20,766 bases of DNA. Origin: Candidatus Fermentibacterota bacterium (GTDB lineage Bacteria; JAFGKV01). How positions within the stretch are numbered: position 1 is the first letter of the stretch; every line of letters begins with the position of its first letter. Location of the stretch: positions 1 to 20,766 of the forward strand of contig JAUXFG010000063.1 of the NCBI GenBank assembly GCA_030620115.1, written 5' to 3'. The notes under the pieces are model-generated. The model saw only the letters and a list, made by a program, of their open reading frames with translations. It searched no databases and was not told where the DNA came from. Position numbers and translations under genes: made by a program. Of this stretch, positions 13,168 to 20,766 are shown piece after piece.

Positions 13168-14685
13168 ATGCCGTATTCAACTGGACACAGCAGACCAAAA
13201 TGCGTTTCGTCTTGGAGGTTGTTTCTCGGTTTTCTGTTGCTCTATGTAGCTTTTGCCGGCGGTCATCTCTACACCGCGGACGATTGGAGTCGCTTCTATG
13301 CCGCCCGTGGTTTCTTGACGGAGCTGCGTCCCGTTGTTCCCGACAAACCACACGTATACGGCGTTTCGGGGCGAGACGGCCTGCGGGTCAGCCATTTTTC
13401 CCCTGGTCTCTCCTTGGTGAGCCTACCCCTTCTGTTTTGTGGTCACCTGGCTGGGACGATCACGCCGCAGCACCAAGAGCTGATTGAGCGGATAGGCGTC
13501 TCATTCTTGAACCAGATCGTTATGGCAGGGCTTCTGGTGCTTCTCTTCCGGCTCATGCGGCGAGCAGGCGTGGCTCCAAAACACAGCTTACTTCTGACGC
13601 TGTTGGCGGCAGTGGGCTCTCTGGCGTTCCCTTACGCGAAGCATTTCTGGGCGGAACCACTGCAGACAGCGCTGCTCTTGGGAGCACTTCTCACTCTGGA
13701 GCGTTTGGATGGCGGCTTTGGAAAACCCTTTCGCTATGCGTTTTTCTCCGCTCACCTCTCTTTGGCCTTTGCAGTGAAATACGAGAGCGTCATCCCCATC
13801 GCCATCCTGGGCACCTACATGATGATCAGGCATTTCCCTCGCGGAGCAAACCGCACGATAGCCTTTGCCGTTCCATGGCTTTTCGTGGCCGTGCTCTGTG
13901 GCGGCTACAATTTATGGCGGTTTGGATCCATACTGGATTTCGGATACCATGGGCTCATCGTATCGTCGACAACAGCCGGCACTGAGTTCTCTCTCGCCGC
14001 AGCCGTACCGGCGCCGGATCGAGTGGTGCGGCGTCTTGCTTTGCTGCTTTTCTCACCTGGTCAGGGCCTCTGCGTTTTTGTGCCCACCACAGTGCTTGCC
14101 ATCATCTATTCCCTCAAGGGCCGTGCTCCGACGATACTGCGCCTTAGCTATGGATGTGCGTTCGGGCTTCTTGGGTTCTATGCACTCCTTGACAGGTCAT
14201 CAACATGGTGTTGGGGGCCGCGATATCTTTTCCCTTCCATGATCCTTTGGTGGCCGGCGCTGGGTTTTATCCGCGGGAGAGCTGCCAAGACAATTCTTCC
14301 TGTCCTCGGGACAGTAGCTCTCTGTTTTGCGCTCTTGGGAGTGCTCATCAACTTCCACGACGGCATCGAGGAGATACGGGCGGAACGGGGATTCACCGGC
14401 TGGGAGTGGGTTCAAGGCGTACAGAATGATCCGGCGCTCAGTCCGCTGTGGTGGCATGCGAAGCTCCTTCCATTGTACATTGGCAGGACATTTCATCCGG
14501 TGGAGACCAAGGAAGAACACGGGGAAAGCCCGGTGTTCTGGCGGCATCGACGCCTGGATATCCTCTGGTTGGCACTCTGGGTCGGAGGCTGGTCTCCTGC
14601 GATTCTTCTTGTCCCCGTGGTGGCTATTGGGATGGCCTTAAGGCAGTTGAGATTGGCCTGGCATGAAGCGGAGCAGCTCACATGA
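13168..14685 (+). CDS. Multi-pass membrane protein, GT-C glycosyltransferase-like
   Basis: The 505-residue integral membrane protein has about ten hydrophobic segments from residue ~16 to ~490. Right after the first segment comes YTADDWSRFYAARGFL with Asp38-Asp39, the place where GT-C enzymes (PMT/ArnT/arabinosyltransferase type) keep the acidic catalytic motif in the first extracytoplasmic loop. These enzymes transfer sugars from polyprenyl-phosphate donors outside the cytoplasmic membrane. A His/Ser/Pro segment (VSHFSPGLSL) follows in the same loop. The extracytoplasmic C-terminal part is short. The start ATG 13168 has no clear ribosome-binding site, but no better in-frame start exists before the first helix. 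The stop overlaps the next gene (ATGA). The sugar and acceptor are unknown. Confidence 0.75.
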   Translation: MPYSTGHSRPKCVSSWRLFLGFLLLYVAFAGGHLYTADDWSRFYAARGFLTELRPVVPDKPHVYGVSGRDGLRVSHFSPGLSLVSLPLLFCGHLAGTITPQHQELIERIGVSFLNQIVMAGLLVLLFRLMRRAGVAPKHSLLLTLLAAVGSLAFPYAKHFWAEPLQTALLLGALLTLERLDGGFGKPFRYAFFSAHLSLAFAVKYESVIPIAILGTYMMIRHFPRGANRTIAFAVPWLFVAVLCGGYNLWRFGSILDFGYHGLIVSSTTAGTEFSLAAAVPAPDRVVRRLALLLFSPGQGLCVFVPTTVLAIIYSLKGRAPTILRLSYGCAFGLLGFYALLDRSSTWCWGPRYLFPSMILWWPALGFIRGRAAKTILPVLGTVALCFALLGVLINFHDGIEEIRAERGFTGWEWVQGVQNDPALSPLWWHAKLLPLYIGRTFHPVETKEEHGESPVFWRHRRLDILWLALWVGGWSPAILLVPVVAIGMALRQLRLAWHEAEQLT

Positions 14686-16217
14686 GGCGTAGGACAAGTC
14701 AACGAACCTTCCTCGTGCTCATTATCATCTCATGTATTGGTCTGTGTATTCACGCGATGCTCTTCCACCGATACACGGTGGATGATGCGTATATCAGCTT
14801 TCGCTATGCGCGCCATCTTGCCGAGGGACACGGACTTGTCTTCAACACCGGTGAACGCGTTGAAGGATATACCAACTTCCTCTGGACTCTGGTCCATTCG
14901 CTTTGCATTGGGGCGGGATTTCGCCCCGAGCTATTCGCCAAAGCGCTTGCATTGGTGTCCGCAGTGGGCACTCTTTTTTTGATCCTTTTGCTCGGTAATC
15001 TCTGGGGTCATGGGAGGTCGGCGGTGGCCACCTCGGGGGCTTTCCTATGGGTGGTTTCCGGGGCGGTAGCCGTGGCCGCCATGGCGGGCCTGGAGACTCA
15101 TTTGTTCACTTTACTGGTCACTCTGGGAGTCATACTCTACTCATGGCCCATTCAATCCGACAGGGTATTGGGTGGTTCCCTGGTAGCATTCAGCGTGGCG
15201 ACGCTGGTGAGACCCGAAGGGTTGTTTTTTCTCGCCGTGACTCTTGGTCACTTCTACACATATCGCTCAACCAGGCGACATGTGCTCTGGCCCCTGCTTC
15301 TGCCGGCGCTCGTTCTGATCCCGCATTTCGCCTGGAAGACGCTCTACTACGGTTCGCCATTTCCTAATACCCTTACTGCGAAAACCGGCGGAGGGTTCCA
15401 CCAGTTGGAGAGGGGATTCGGCTATGTCAAAGGCTTCGTCAACGAGTACGGCAAACCGGCCCTCTACCTGCTGGCAGCCATTCCTTTTATTCGGATGCCG
15501 CTTGGAAGACAGAGATCCTACGCGTTTGCGCTGATCGCGAGCTATGTTGCTTATGTCATGCTCGCCGGAGGGGACTGGATTCCCCACTATCGTTTTCTCA
15601 TTCCCATCATGCCCCTGATCTACGTTTCCGTGCAGGACGGTCTGGTCTTCCTGTGGCGAAATCTCCCAGGATACGGCCGTGGGAAGCGCCGGTGGCCTGT
15701 CGTAGTGTTCTCGTTGTTCCTGGCCGTCATACTCTTTGATATCGCCAACCAGTCCTACTATCTCCGGCTGCATACGGAGATGTGGGCCGACGGGTATAGT
15801 TCTGCGCATGCACGTGTGGGGCATTGGCTGAGAGCCAATGCCCAGGAGGATGATACTGTTGCTCTCATGGATGTCGGACTCATTGGCTACCTCTCGAAGA
15901 TCAGGATCCTGGACATCACTGGTTTGACCGATCCCCACATTGCCGCAGCCCCCGGAGGTTTCCTCAAGAAAGAGTATCCCCTTGATTACCTTTTCCAGCG
16001 CGATCCGACGTATGTGGTACTCGTGAGCGCAGCCGACTATCCGGATCAACCCTTTGGCAGTAGTTTCCCCATCGACCGGGCGATTTTCCAAGACCCACGT
16101 TTTCTTGAACAGTACGAGTTTCTTTTCAGCCATGATGCCTACGTGACGCGAACCCCCCACATATCCGGATACTACCTCTTGGTGTTCCAAAAAAAGGCTC
16201 ATCGTCATCATGCCTGA
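14682..16217 (+). CDS. GT-C family membrane glycosyltransferase
   Basis: The 511-residue protein begins with a membrane segment (10-28), then YTVDDAYISFRYARHLAEGH with Asp34-Asp35, followed by GLVFNTGERVEGYTNFLWT. This DDAY...RYA...GLVFN.GERVEGYTNFLW block is characteristic of bacterial GT-C transferases such as the AftB-type arabinofuranosyltransferases, which use polyprenyl-phosphate sugars on the outer face of the cytoplasmic membrane. About ten further membrane segments end near residue 360. The ~140-residue soluble tail contains DVGLIGYLSKIRILDITGLTD, also typical of the group. The start is coupled by ATGA overlap to the preceding membrane protein, so the two probably act in one pathway. 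The exact sugar is unknown. Confidence 0.85.
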   Translation: MRRRTSQRTFLVLIIISCIGLCIHAMLFHRYTVDDAYISFRYARHLAEGHGLVFNTGERVEGYTNFLWTLVHSLCIGAGFRPELFAKALALVSAVGTLFLILLLGNLWGHGRSAVATSGAFLWVVSGAVAVAAMAGLETHLFTLLVTLGVILYSWPIQSDRVLGGSLVAFSVATLVRPEGLFFLAVTLGHFYTYRSTRRHVLWPLLLPALVLIPHFAWKTLYYGSPFPNTLTAKTGGGFHQLERGFGYVKGFVNEYGKPALYLLAAIPFIRMPLGRQRSYAFALIASYVAYVMLAGGDWIPHYRFLIPIMPLIYVSVQDGLVFLWRNLPGYGRGKRRWPVVVFSLFLAVILFDIANQSYYLRLHTEMWADGYSSAHARVGHWLRANAQEDDTVALMDVGLIGYLSKIRILDITGLTDPHIAAAPGGFLKKEYPLDYLFQRDPTYVVLVSAADYPDQPFGSSFPIDRAIFQDPRFLEQYEFLFSHDAYVTRTPHISGYYLLVFQKKAHRHHA

Positions 16218-16292
16218 TTTCGATGGCGATTCCGATGATGTGGTGGATAGGAGAATAGCCCCGGATGTTACGTTTCACTATTCGTCCATATA

Positions 16293-17735
16293 ATGGCATC
16301 TGATCATCTTCACGGCGATCTCTTCCACCGGTCTGTGCGGGGGGCGCAGATCATCATGGTCGTCTCCGCCTTGTCGTCTCTGGTACAACTTGTGGCTCAA
16401 GTGGCACTCATGCGGTTGCTTGATCCAGAGGTTTTTGGGGCTGCCGCGTACATCGCCATCATTGTGGGCCTTATGCGGCTGCTCACCCTGCAGTCATCCA
16501 AGATCATCATCCAGAGGAGAGGCGATATCGATCGTCTCGTCGATAGCGCATTCGGTGCCGAGCTCCTGGTGTCCGCATGTGCGTTTATGGTATGCGTGGT
16601 TTTCGCGGGCTCCCTCATGCGAGGGTCAGGAGAATGGTACTTCCAGCGCGAGCTTCAGGTGGCCGCATTGGGTGTACTCGCCGGGCCGCTCACCCTGCCA
16701 AAAGTACTCCTGGAGAAGCGCCTCGAATTCGCCAAGGCGAATCTGGTGAACTTAGGGGGGATCTTGGTTGCCATTGCAGTGCAGATAGGGCTTGCACTGG
16801 CGGGGATGGGGCTTTGGGCACTGATCATTGGAACCCTCGCAGGGCAACTCACGAGCAGTGTCATGGCCTGGTTATTTGCGCCGTACAGGCCCAGGCCACG
16901 GTTCGAGCCGAGTGTGGTGAAAGAGATCTCGGTCTTCGGTCTTCCGTTGGCACTGAGCGCGGCCCTGGCCTATTTCTACTGGAACATCGATGATCTTTTG
17001 GTGAAGTGGATGATGGGCACCGCCACCCTCGGTTTCTATTCCAAAGCATTCAGACTGCCTCACTTCGGGTTCAGGGCTCAGGCGAGTCTGAGTACATTAG
17101 TATTTCCCGCGTTTTCTTCCATCACTGAGAAAGATCAGCTCCGCAGGGCGTATGGGCACACCTTGAAGTATTCCGCGTATCTCCTGTTGCTCCCGGTGGT
17201 GATGGTGCTTGCTCATGGGAAAGAGATTGTCTTCATCTTGTTTGGAGAGAAGTGGCTCCCCATCTCGGTTCCGTTCAAAATATTCACGCTCCTGGTCGGG
17301 GTACGCGGCATTTTCAATCACTGGGTCGATCTCTACGTATCCCGCGGCAAGACCAGATTGGTGACGTGGCTTGCCGTGGCGAACTCGGCGCTCATCGTTG
17401 GTTTGGGCTACTTCGGAATCCGCATGGCGGGCATTGTGGGCATGTCTGTCGCCGTATTCGTGACGGTCTGTGCGACCATCCTTGTTGCGGTGATCTGGGT
17501 GCACAGGGAGTACCCGGTGAATTTTTTCAGGCTTCTTGGTCCGTCGGTGCTTTCCGGGATTGCCGCCTACTGCGTTGCCTTGATCATGAAGCCGTTGCTC
17601 ACCTATGGGCTCATCGGCCTTAGTGGATCTTTGGCGGTGATGGCGCTTGTATATGTCATGGGGCATCTTCTCTTGGACGGTGCTGCGGTGCTGGCTCTAT
17701 GGCGCGCGGCGTGGGCGGGGTTCGGCCGGTCATGA
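16293..17735 (+). CDS. Wzx/MATE-type polysaccharide flippase
   Basis: The 480-residue protein has 12 or more hydrophobic segments and the profile of the oligosaccharide flippases of the MOP superfamily. N-terminal RGAQIIMVVSALSSLVQLV leads into LLDPEVFGAAAYIAIIVGL, the family's L-x-P-E-x-F/Y-G signature, and the middle has FYSKAFRLPHFGFRA and VFPAFSSI. Such proteins move lipid-linked glycan units from the inner to the outer face of the cytoplasmic membrane. ATG 16293 is the only start after the in-frame stop at 16248, and there is no clear ribosome-binding site; translation may depend on reinitiation after the 76-nt gap from the GT-C gene. The stop overlaps the radical SAM start by 4 nt. Confidence 0.88.
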   Translation: MASDHLHGDLFHRSVRGAQIIMVVSALSSLVQLVAQVALMRLLDPEVFGAAAYIAIIVGLMRLLTLQSSKIIIQRRGDIDRLVDSAFGAELLVSACAFMVCVVFAGSLMRGSGEWYFQRELQVAALGVLAGPLTLPKVLLEKRLEFAKANLVNLGGILVAIAVQIGLALAGMGLWALIIGTLAGQLTSSVMAWLFAPYRPRPRFEPSVVKEISVFGLPLALSAALAYFYWNIDDLLVKWMMGTATLGFYSKAFRLPHFGFRAQASLSTLVFPAFSSITEKDQLRRAYGHTLKYSAYLLLLPVVMVLAHGKEIVFILFGEKWLPISVPFKIFTLLVGVRGIFNHWVDLYVSRGKTRLVTWLAVANSALIVGLGYFGIRMAGIVGMSVAVFVTVCATILVAVIWVHREYPVNFFRLLGPSVLSGIAAYCVALIMKPLLTYGLIGLSGSLAVMALVYVMGHLLLDGAAVLALWRAAWAGFGRS

Positions 17736-18763
17736 TACGGGATGGCCTCTGGTCCGGCGCGCTTCATCTCGCCTGCGGTTTGTCGGAGCGGTTGCCTGCA
17801 GCCGGAAGAAGCCGCACGATCCTGGAGGCTGTTCGTAAATCGCTCTCCATTGTTCCTGAGCTTCCGACATGGGTGCAGATCGAGACCACGAACCGCTGTA
17901 ACTTCTCTTGCGAAATGTGCCCGAGGAATCTTCTCCAGTTGCCCGATGCTGACATGGATCGTGACACCTTCGAGTTTGTCCTGTCCCGGCTGGGTCTGCA
18001 GCCTGGAAGTCTCATCACACTATTCGGCCTCGGCGAGCCCCTCATCCATCCCGACATATTCTGGATGGTTCGGCAGGTGAGGGAGCGCGGCCTTGTTGCG
18101 GGGTTCACTACGAATGGTGTGCTTATGACCAAGAAGAAACAGAAAAGGATCCTTGACTCAGGGTTGGAGTATCTCCGCATTTCCATTGACGATGACGGCT
18201 TGGGTGATGCAGCCGACAAGCTTCATTCGGCCAGCATCAAAGTGATGGAACGGAGCGAAGAGCTGGTTCGACTCAGAGGAGATGCTCAAGAGCCGGAAAT
18301 TCTCTGGAATGTGGTTGCCTCGACATACTCGGCGCCATCGATACCTGGGCTCATTACCAAGGCGGCGGCCGTGGGGATTGACGGCGTGAACATCATCAAT
18401 CTCGTGCCCAGGTTTTCGAATCTGGCGCCGCTCCCCGAGGACAGAAGGGTCGCCCTGTTTCAAGAATGGCACACTATGGGGCAAAAAAAGGGTGTCCGGA
18501 TCCAGAGCACATTTGGCGATAGATTTGGTTTGGCGCGATTCTTCTACGGCGGGGGACACGAATGCCCGCAGCTTCTGAACTACGCGTATGTGACCATGGA
18601 CGGGAAGATTTCCCCCTGCTGTCACCTGCCCAGGGTGATCTTTGGGGATCTTCGAGAGCAGACGCTCGACAAGATATGGCACGGCGAGAAGTTTCGAAGG
18701 TTCCGGAAGCAGTATCGTACCATGCCCACGTGCAAAGACTGCAGGCTGCTGCTCTGGAAATGA
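17732..18763 (+). CDS. Radical SAM protein with SPASM-like C-terminal cluster
   Basis: The 343-residue cytoplasmic protein binds a [4Fe-4S] cluster through Cys56, Cys60 and Cys63 (RCNFSCEMC, the CxxxCxxC motif) for S-adenosylmethionine cleavage. FGLGEPLIHPDI is the GGEP-type SAM-binding motif. A cysteine-rich C-terminus (Cys278, Cys296-Cys297, Cys334 and Cys337, with ISPCCHLPR and CKDC) fits a SPASM/twitch auxiliary cluster. Such proteins modify peptides or act as sugar or alcohol dehydrogenases; no precursor peptide gene is visible here. I chose ATG 17732 (ATGA overlap with the flippase) over the in-frame ATG 17699. The stop overlaps the next membrane protein in the same way, so it is coupled on both sides to glycan-assembly genes. 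The substrate may be a sugar, lipid carrier or peptide; unknown. Confidence 0.88.
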   Translation: MIRDGLWSGALHLACGLSERLPAAGRSRTILEAVRKSLSIVPELPTWVQIETTNRCNFSCEMCPRNLLQLPDADMDRDTFEFVLSRLGLQPGSLITLFGLGEPLIHPDIFWMVRQVRERGLVAGFTTNGVLMTKKKQKRILDSGLEYLRISIDDDGLGDAADKLHSASIKVMERSEELVRLRGDAQEPEILWNVVASTYSAPSIPGLITKAAAVGIDGVNIINLVPRFSNLAPLPEDRRVALFQEWHTMGQKKGVRIQSTFGDRFGLARFFYGGGHECPQLLNYAYVTMDGKISPCCHLPRVIFGDLREQTLDKIWHGEKFRRFRKQYRTMPTCKDCRLLLWK

Positions 18764-20634
18764 GCCGTTTCCGCGCATTCGCACTCCTCTGGCTCGCGCT
18801 CGTCTCCAGCCTCTTCGGTCTGATTCTTCTCGCTGACGCGCTCTCCATGCCTAGGGGGATGGGGGGAGAGGCATGTCTTCTGCCTGGTGGTTTGTCTGGA
18901 TCGGGCGACGCCGGGCATATGCTGGTGGCAGCACTGGGGCTCCTTCACTTCTTGGTGATTCCCGGATGGCTTCTTCTTGGGCTTGCAGAACTCCCAAGAG
19001 GCGCAAGGTTGGCGTTGTCGTGCGGTGTGTGGATTGCGGTCTGGATAGGTCTACAGACCTTGTTTCATCTCATAGGCGTGGAGTTGAACAGGTGGACGGT
19101 TGGGGTGGCCATCGCGGTGGTGGACATGCTGCTTCTGGCCATGATCTGGCGGCGGAAGAAATCCTTCGAATCCTTGTCTCCCCGAGCAGAGGACGTTACC
19201 GCATTGGTCACCGGCCTGTTGTTCATTCTCCTCTTGGGCACGGGGAAGCTCGTGCACCAGAATCTCTCCGGCGATGGCGTGGAGGCCTACAGCTTTGGCG
19301 CCAGTCTGCTGCGGGGACCGCTGCCGACTTGGGATCTCGAGAATGGCACGTGGGGATTCTACCCATCCTTTTTCAGCTTTGCATACCCATTGCAGCTTTC
19401 GATGTTGTTCATTGGTCCATGTGAAGCCGCCGCACGGCTTCCGATCTTTGTGTTTGGGCTTTGTCTTGCGAGTCTCCTTGTCAGTATCGCGCGCTCGACC
19501 TCGGGGCGGCTTGCGGCTGTTCTGGGCACTCTGCTGCTGGTGACAACCTCTGGATGGAACTACAGCTACGATCCGTATTTCGCCGATCTTGCTGAGCCCA
19601 CATGCACTGACCTCTTTTTTGCGCTTTGTTTTTTGGGAGCAGTATGGGGGTGGGAGAATGGCAGGCGTTGGGTGTTTTTTGTCTTTGGATTCCTGGCTGC
19701 ATGCGCTCAGCCGGCCGGTGCACCCTTTCTGATCCTTCTTCTCGGCCTCGTCTTCGTGCTTGACCCGGAGCATAGGCGAAGCACAATTCTGTCTCTCATG
19801 GCATTTCTCGTCTTTCTCGGAGCCATGGCTCTTCTTGCCTCTTGGCTCAATCCGCTCGCACCGAACAAATTCTCGGGCATGGTGTTTTTGACGTACCATA
19901 CCAGGGAGCTTCTTACCCATATGGGGATCCGGCAGCTTGCGGCCCAAGTATGGGCGCTTCTCGTCCAATCGGGAGGTGCTCCGGTTCTATTTGCCGCATG
20001 CCTTTTTCGAATGCCGAAGAGCGGGATTCGGCGAGCGGTTCTCCTGACGCTCGTGCTCTATGCAGCAGCGGTTCTTTTGTCGCCAAGGAGGCATCCACAC
20101 TACCTCACCCCGGTGGTGGCCATGGGGTTCTATGTGCTGCCCAGGCCCCTCCCACGTCGGATGGCCATGGTTTGGTTGATCGTCATGGCGTTTTTGCTCG
20201 TGCTGGTTTTCCCTCGGCCAATCACCGAGCCTGATCAGCGCACAAGAGAGTTCGGGGCCGCTACCGTCATGGTCTTCCCCACGGAGCGGGAGGCGGTGGA
20301 CAATGCAGATCTCCTCTACAGCGTGCTCACCATCCCTCCCTGGCGTGACGAGGCCCACTGGGGTCCCGGGAAACATGCATGGGTGCTGTACGGCCGGAGA
20401 TTTTCGAGCCTGCCCAATGAGCCTCCGGAAGGGACTCATCTGCTCTTTTCTTCCGACCCTGTTGCCTGGTCCGGATTCAGCCTGGTAACCGACAATGGAA
20501 CCAGCTTTCTCTATGAGCGACCTCCCGGCTGGCTCCAAGAACAGGGAAAGACCGGCCCCTGCACCACGTGCTGGGCCCCCGCCCTGAAGATTCCCCACGC
20601 CCTATGGGACCCCCTCTCCCGTTGGCGCAGCTAG
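18760..20634 (+). CDS. Large multi-pass membrane protein, possible GT-C glycosyltransferase
   Basis: The start is ATG 18760, overlapping the radical SAM stop (ATGA), not the in-frame ATG 18562. The 624-residue protein begins with a membrane anchor (7-27). About 12 further hydrophobic segments run to residue ~500, and a ~110-residue soluble tail follows. An acidic motif in NLSGDGVEAYSFG (Asp172, Glu175) sits in an outer loop after a membrane segment, as in GT-C enzymes, but it lies further from the N-terminus than usual because about four helices come first. YDPYFADLAEPTCTDLFFA also resembles GT-C/DUF2029-type membrane proteins. A role in glycan transfer, ligation or polymerisation is inferred from context. 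The extreme C-terminus (CTTCWAPALKIP) has a CxxC pair. Confidence 0.7.
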   Translation: MSRFRAFALLWLALVSSLFGLILLADALSMPRGMGGEACLLPGGLSGSGDAGHMLVAALGLLHFLVIPGWLLLGLAELPRGARLALSCGVWIAVWIGLQTLFHLIGVELNRWTVGVAIAVVDMLLLAMIWRRKKSFESLSPRAEDVTALVTGLLFILLLGTGKLVHQNLSGDGVEAYSFGASLLRGPLPTWDLENGTWGFYPSFFSFAYPLQLSMLFIGPCEAAARLPIFVFGLCLASLLVSIARSTSGRLAAVLGTLLLVTTSGWNYSYDPYFADLAEPTCTDLFFALCFLGAVWGWENGRRWVFFVFGFLAACAQPAGAPFLILLLGLVFVLDPEHRRSTILSLMAFLVFLGAMALLASWLNPLAPNKFSGMVFLTYHTRELLTHMGIRQLAAQVWALLVQSGGAPVLFAACLFRMPKSGIRRAVLLTLVLYAAAVLLSPRRHPHYLTPVVAMGFYVLPRPLPRRMAMVWLIVMAFLLVLVFPRPITEPDQRTREFGAATVMVFPTEREAVDNADLLYSVLTIPPWRDEAHWGPGKHAWVLYGRRFSSLPNEPPEGTHLLFSSDPVAWSGFSLVTDNGTSFLYERPPGWLQEQGKTGPCTTCWAPALKIPHALWDPLSRWRS

Positions 20635-20636
20635 CA

Positions 20637-20654
20637 CTCCGTCTCGGAGGTTTT
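20637..20654 (+). terminator. Weak candidate intrinsic terminator
   Basis: CTCCG (20637-20641) and CGGAG (20645-20649) form a 5-bp stem with a TCT loop, followed by GTTTT. It lies 3 nt after the last glycan-block stop. The stem is short, so termination may be partial. Confidence 0.3.
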
Positions 20655-20695
20655 GTCCTCTGTTTTGGCAATTCAAAATGAGACGGTATTAGGAG

Positions 20696-20766
20696 ATGAT
20701 GAGACATCTCCGGATTCTGCGACACGGGCGCGGGTGGGTGACATTGCCGGCTGCTGTGAAGGATGT
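20696..20766 (+). CDS. Start of an unidentified gene, cut by window end
   Basis: Tandem ATGs at 20696 and 20699 are directly preceded by AGGAG (20691-20695), and the frame stays open to the window edge. The visible part reads MMRHLRILRHGRGWVTLP with a basic N-terminus. At 23 codons, no family can be named. The second ATG has the better spacing (3 nt). It may continue the glycan block, since it follows on the same strand after 61 nt. Confidence 0.45.
   Translation, partial: MMRHLRILRHGRGWVTLPAAVKD

Noticed and set aside
15267-16211. 314-codon open frame on the minus strand within the second GT-C gene
   Set aside because: It is fully antisense to a gene with clear family motifs, lacks a recognisable ribosome-binding site and reads as low-complexity His/Gln/Glu/Arg-rich protein, as expected of a shadow frame.
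16222-16304. Two tiny ORFs (about 11-12 codons) between the second GT-C gene and the flippase
   Set aside because: Neither has a convincing ribosome-binding site or leader-peptide features; they may only matter for reinitiation.
19051-19968. 305-codon open frame on the minus strand within the last membrane protein gene
   Set aside because: The product is Lys/Gln/Glu-rich without any family feature and is the complement of a hydrophobic, Leu/Phe-rich coding sequence; a typical artefact.
1-20766. CRISPR array, tRNA, rRNA, integrase or intact transposase
   Set aside because: I looked for regularly spaced direct repeats, cloverleaf-like segments and transposase motifs and found none; the short octamer arrays have no spacers and are not CRISPR.

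Overview
The window is a bacterial chromosome segment of moderate GC with dense, mostly plus-strand genes. Many gene junctions are ATGA overlaps, in which the next start codon shares bases with the previous stop. The only clue to lineage is the first, truncated gene: it ends in a C-terminal sorting-type domain (YPNPVN...G.Y...L...K...ILVV.R) common in the FCB superphylum and related uncultured phyla. An uncultured FCB-type bacterium is a reasonable guess, but no rRNA or tRNA gene is present to confirm it.

Layout. (1) 1-3803: the 3' end of a secreted/surface protein gene, an ABC-2 type exporter pair (ATPase plus permease), a GC-rich stretch with a 13-bp perfect hairpin, and a gluzincin-like HExxH metallopeptidase. 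(2) 3804-5982: a low-density region with a 38-bp perfect palindrome and a third copy of its half-site, a small minus-strand ORF (71 aa), a secreted minus-strand protein of unknown function, and a long divergent spacer. (3) 5983-7516: an RRM-type RNA-binding protein with a candidate promoter and structured leader, exodeoxyribonuclease III, and, tail to tail with a 47-nt overlap, an Mth938-like protein. (4) 7929-12904: a tight operon of adenosine deaminase, a phosphohexomutase (probably phosphoglucosamine mutase), GlmS and uridine kinase. GlmS and GlmM make glucosamine-1-P, while uridine kinase and the deaminase salvage nucleosides, so the operon plausibly supplies UDP-GlcNAc. (5) 13168-20634: a surface-glycan block with two coupled GT-C-like membrane proteins, a Wzx/MATE-type flippase, a radical SAM/SPASM protein and a third large membrane protein. 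The last three are joined by 4-nt overlaps. Another gene begins at the right edge.

How it fits together: region 4 makes amino-sugar nucleotide precursors, and region 5 looks like membrane-side assembly and export of a lipid-linked glycan. The radical SAM protein, coupled to both the flippase and the last membrane protein, is the least expected part of that block and the best candidate for new biology. The intergenic regions also carry unusual structure: a large palindrome, a strong hairpin, and short arrays of degenerate 8-bp units in two spacers. In one spacer two such arrays face each other and could pair. All functions are inferred by reading the sequence; no database search was made.
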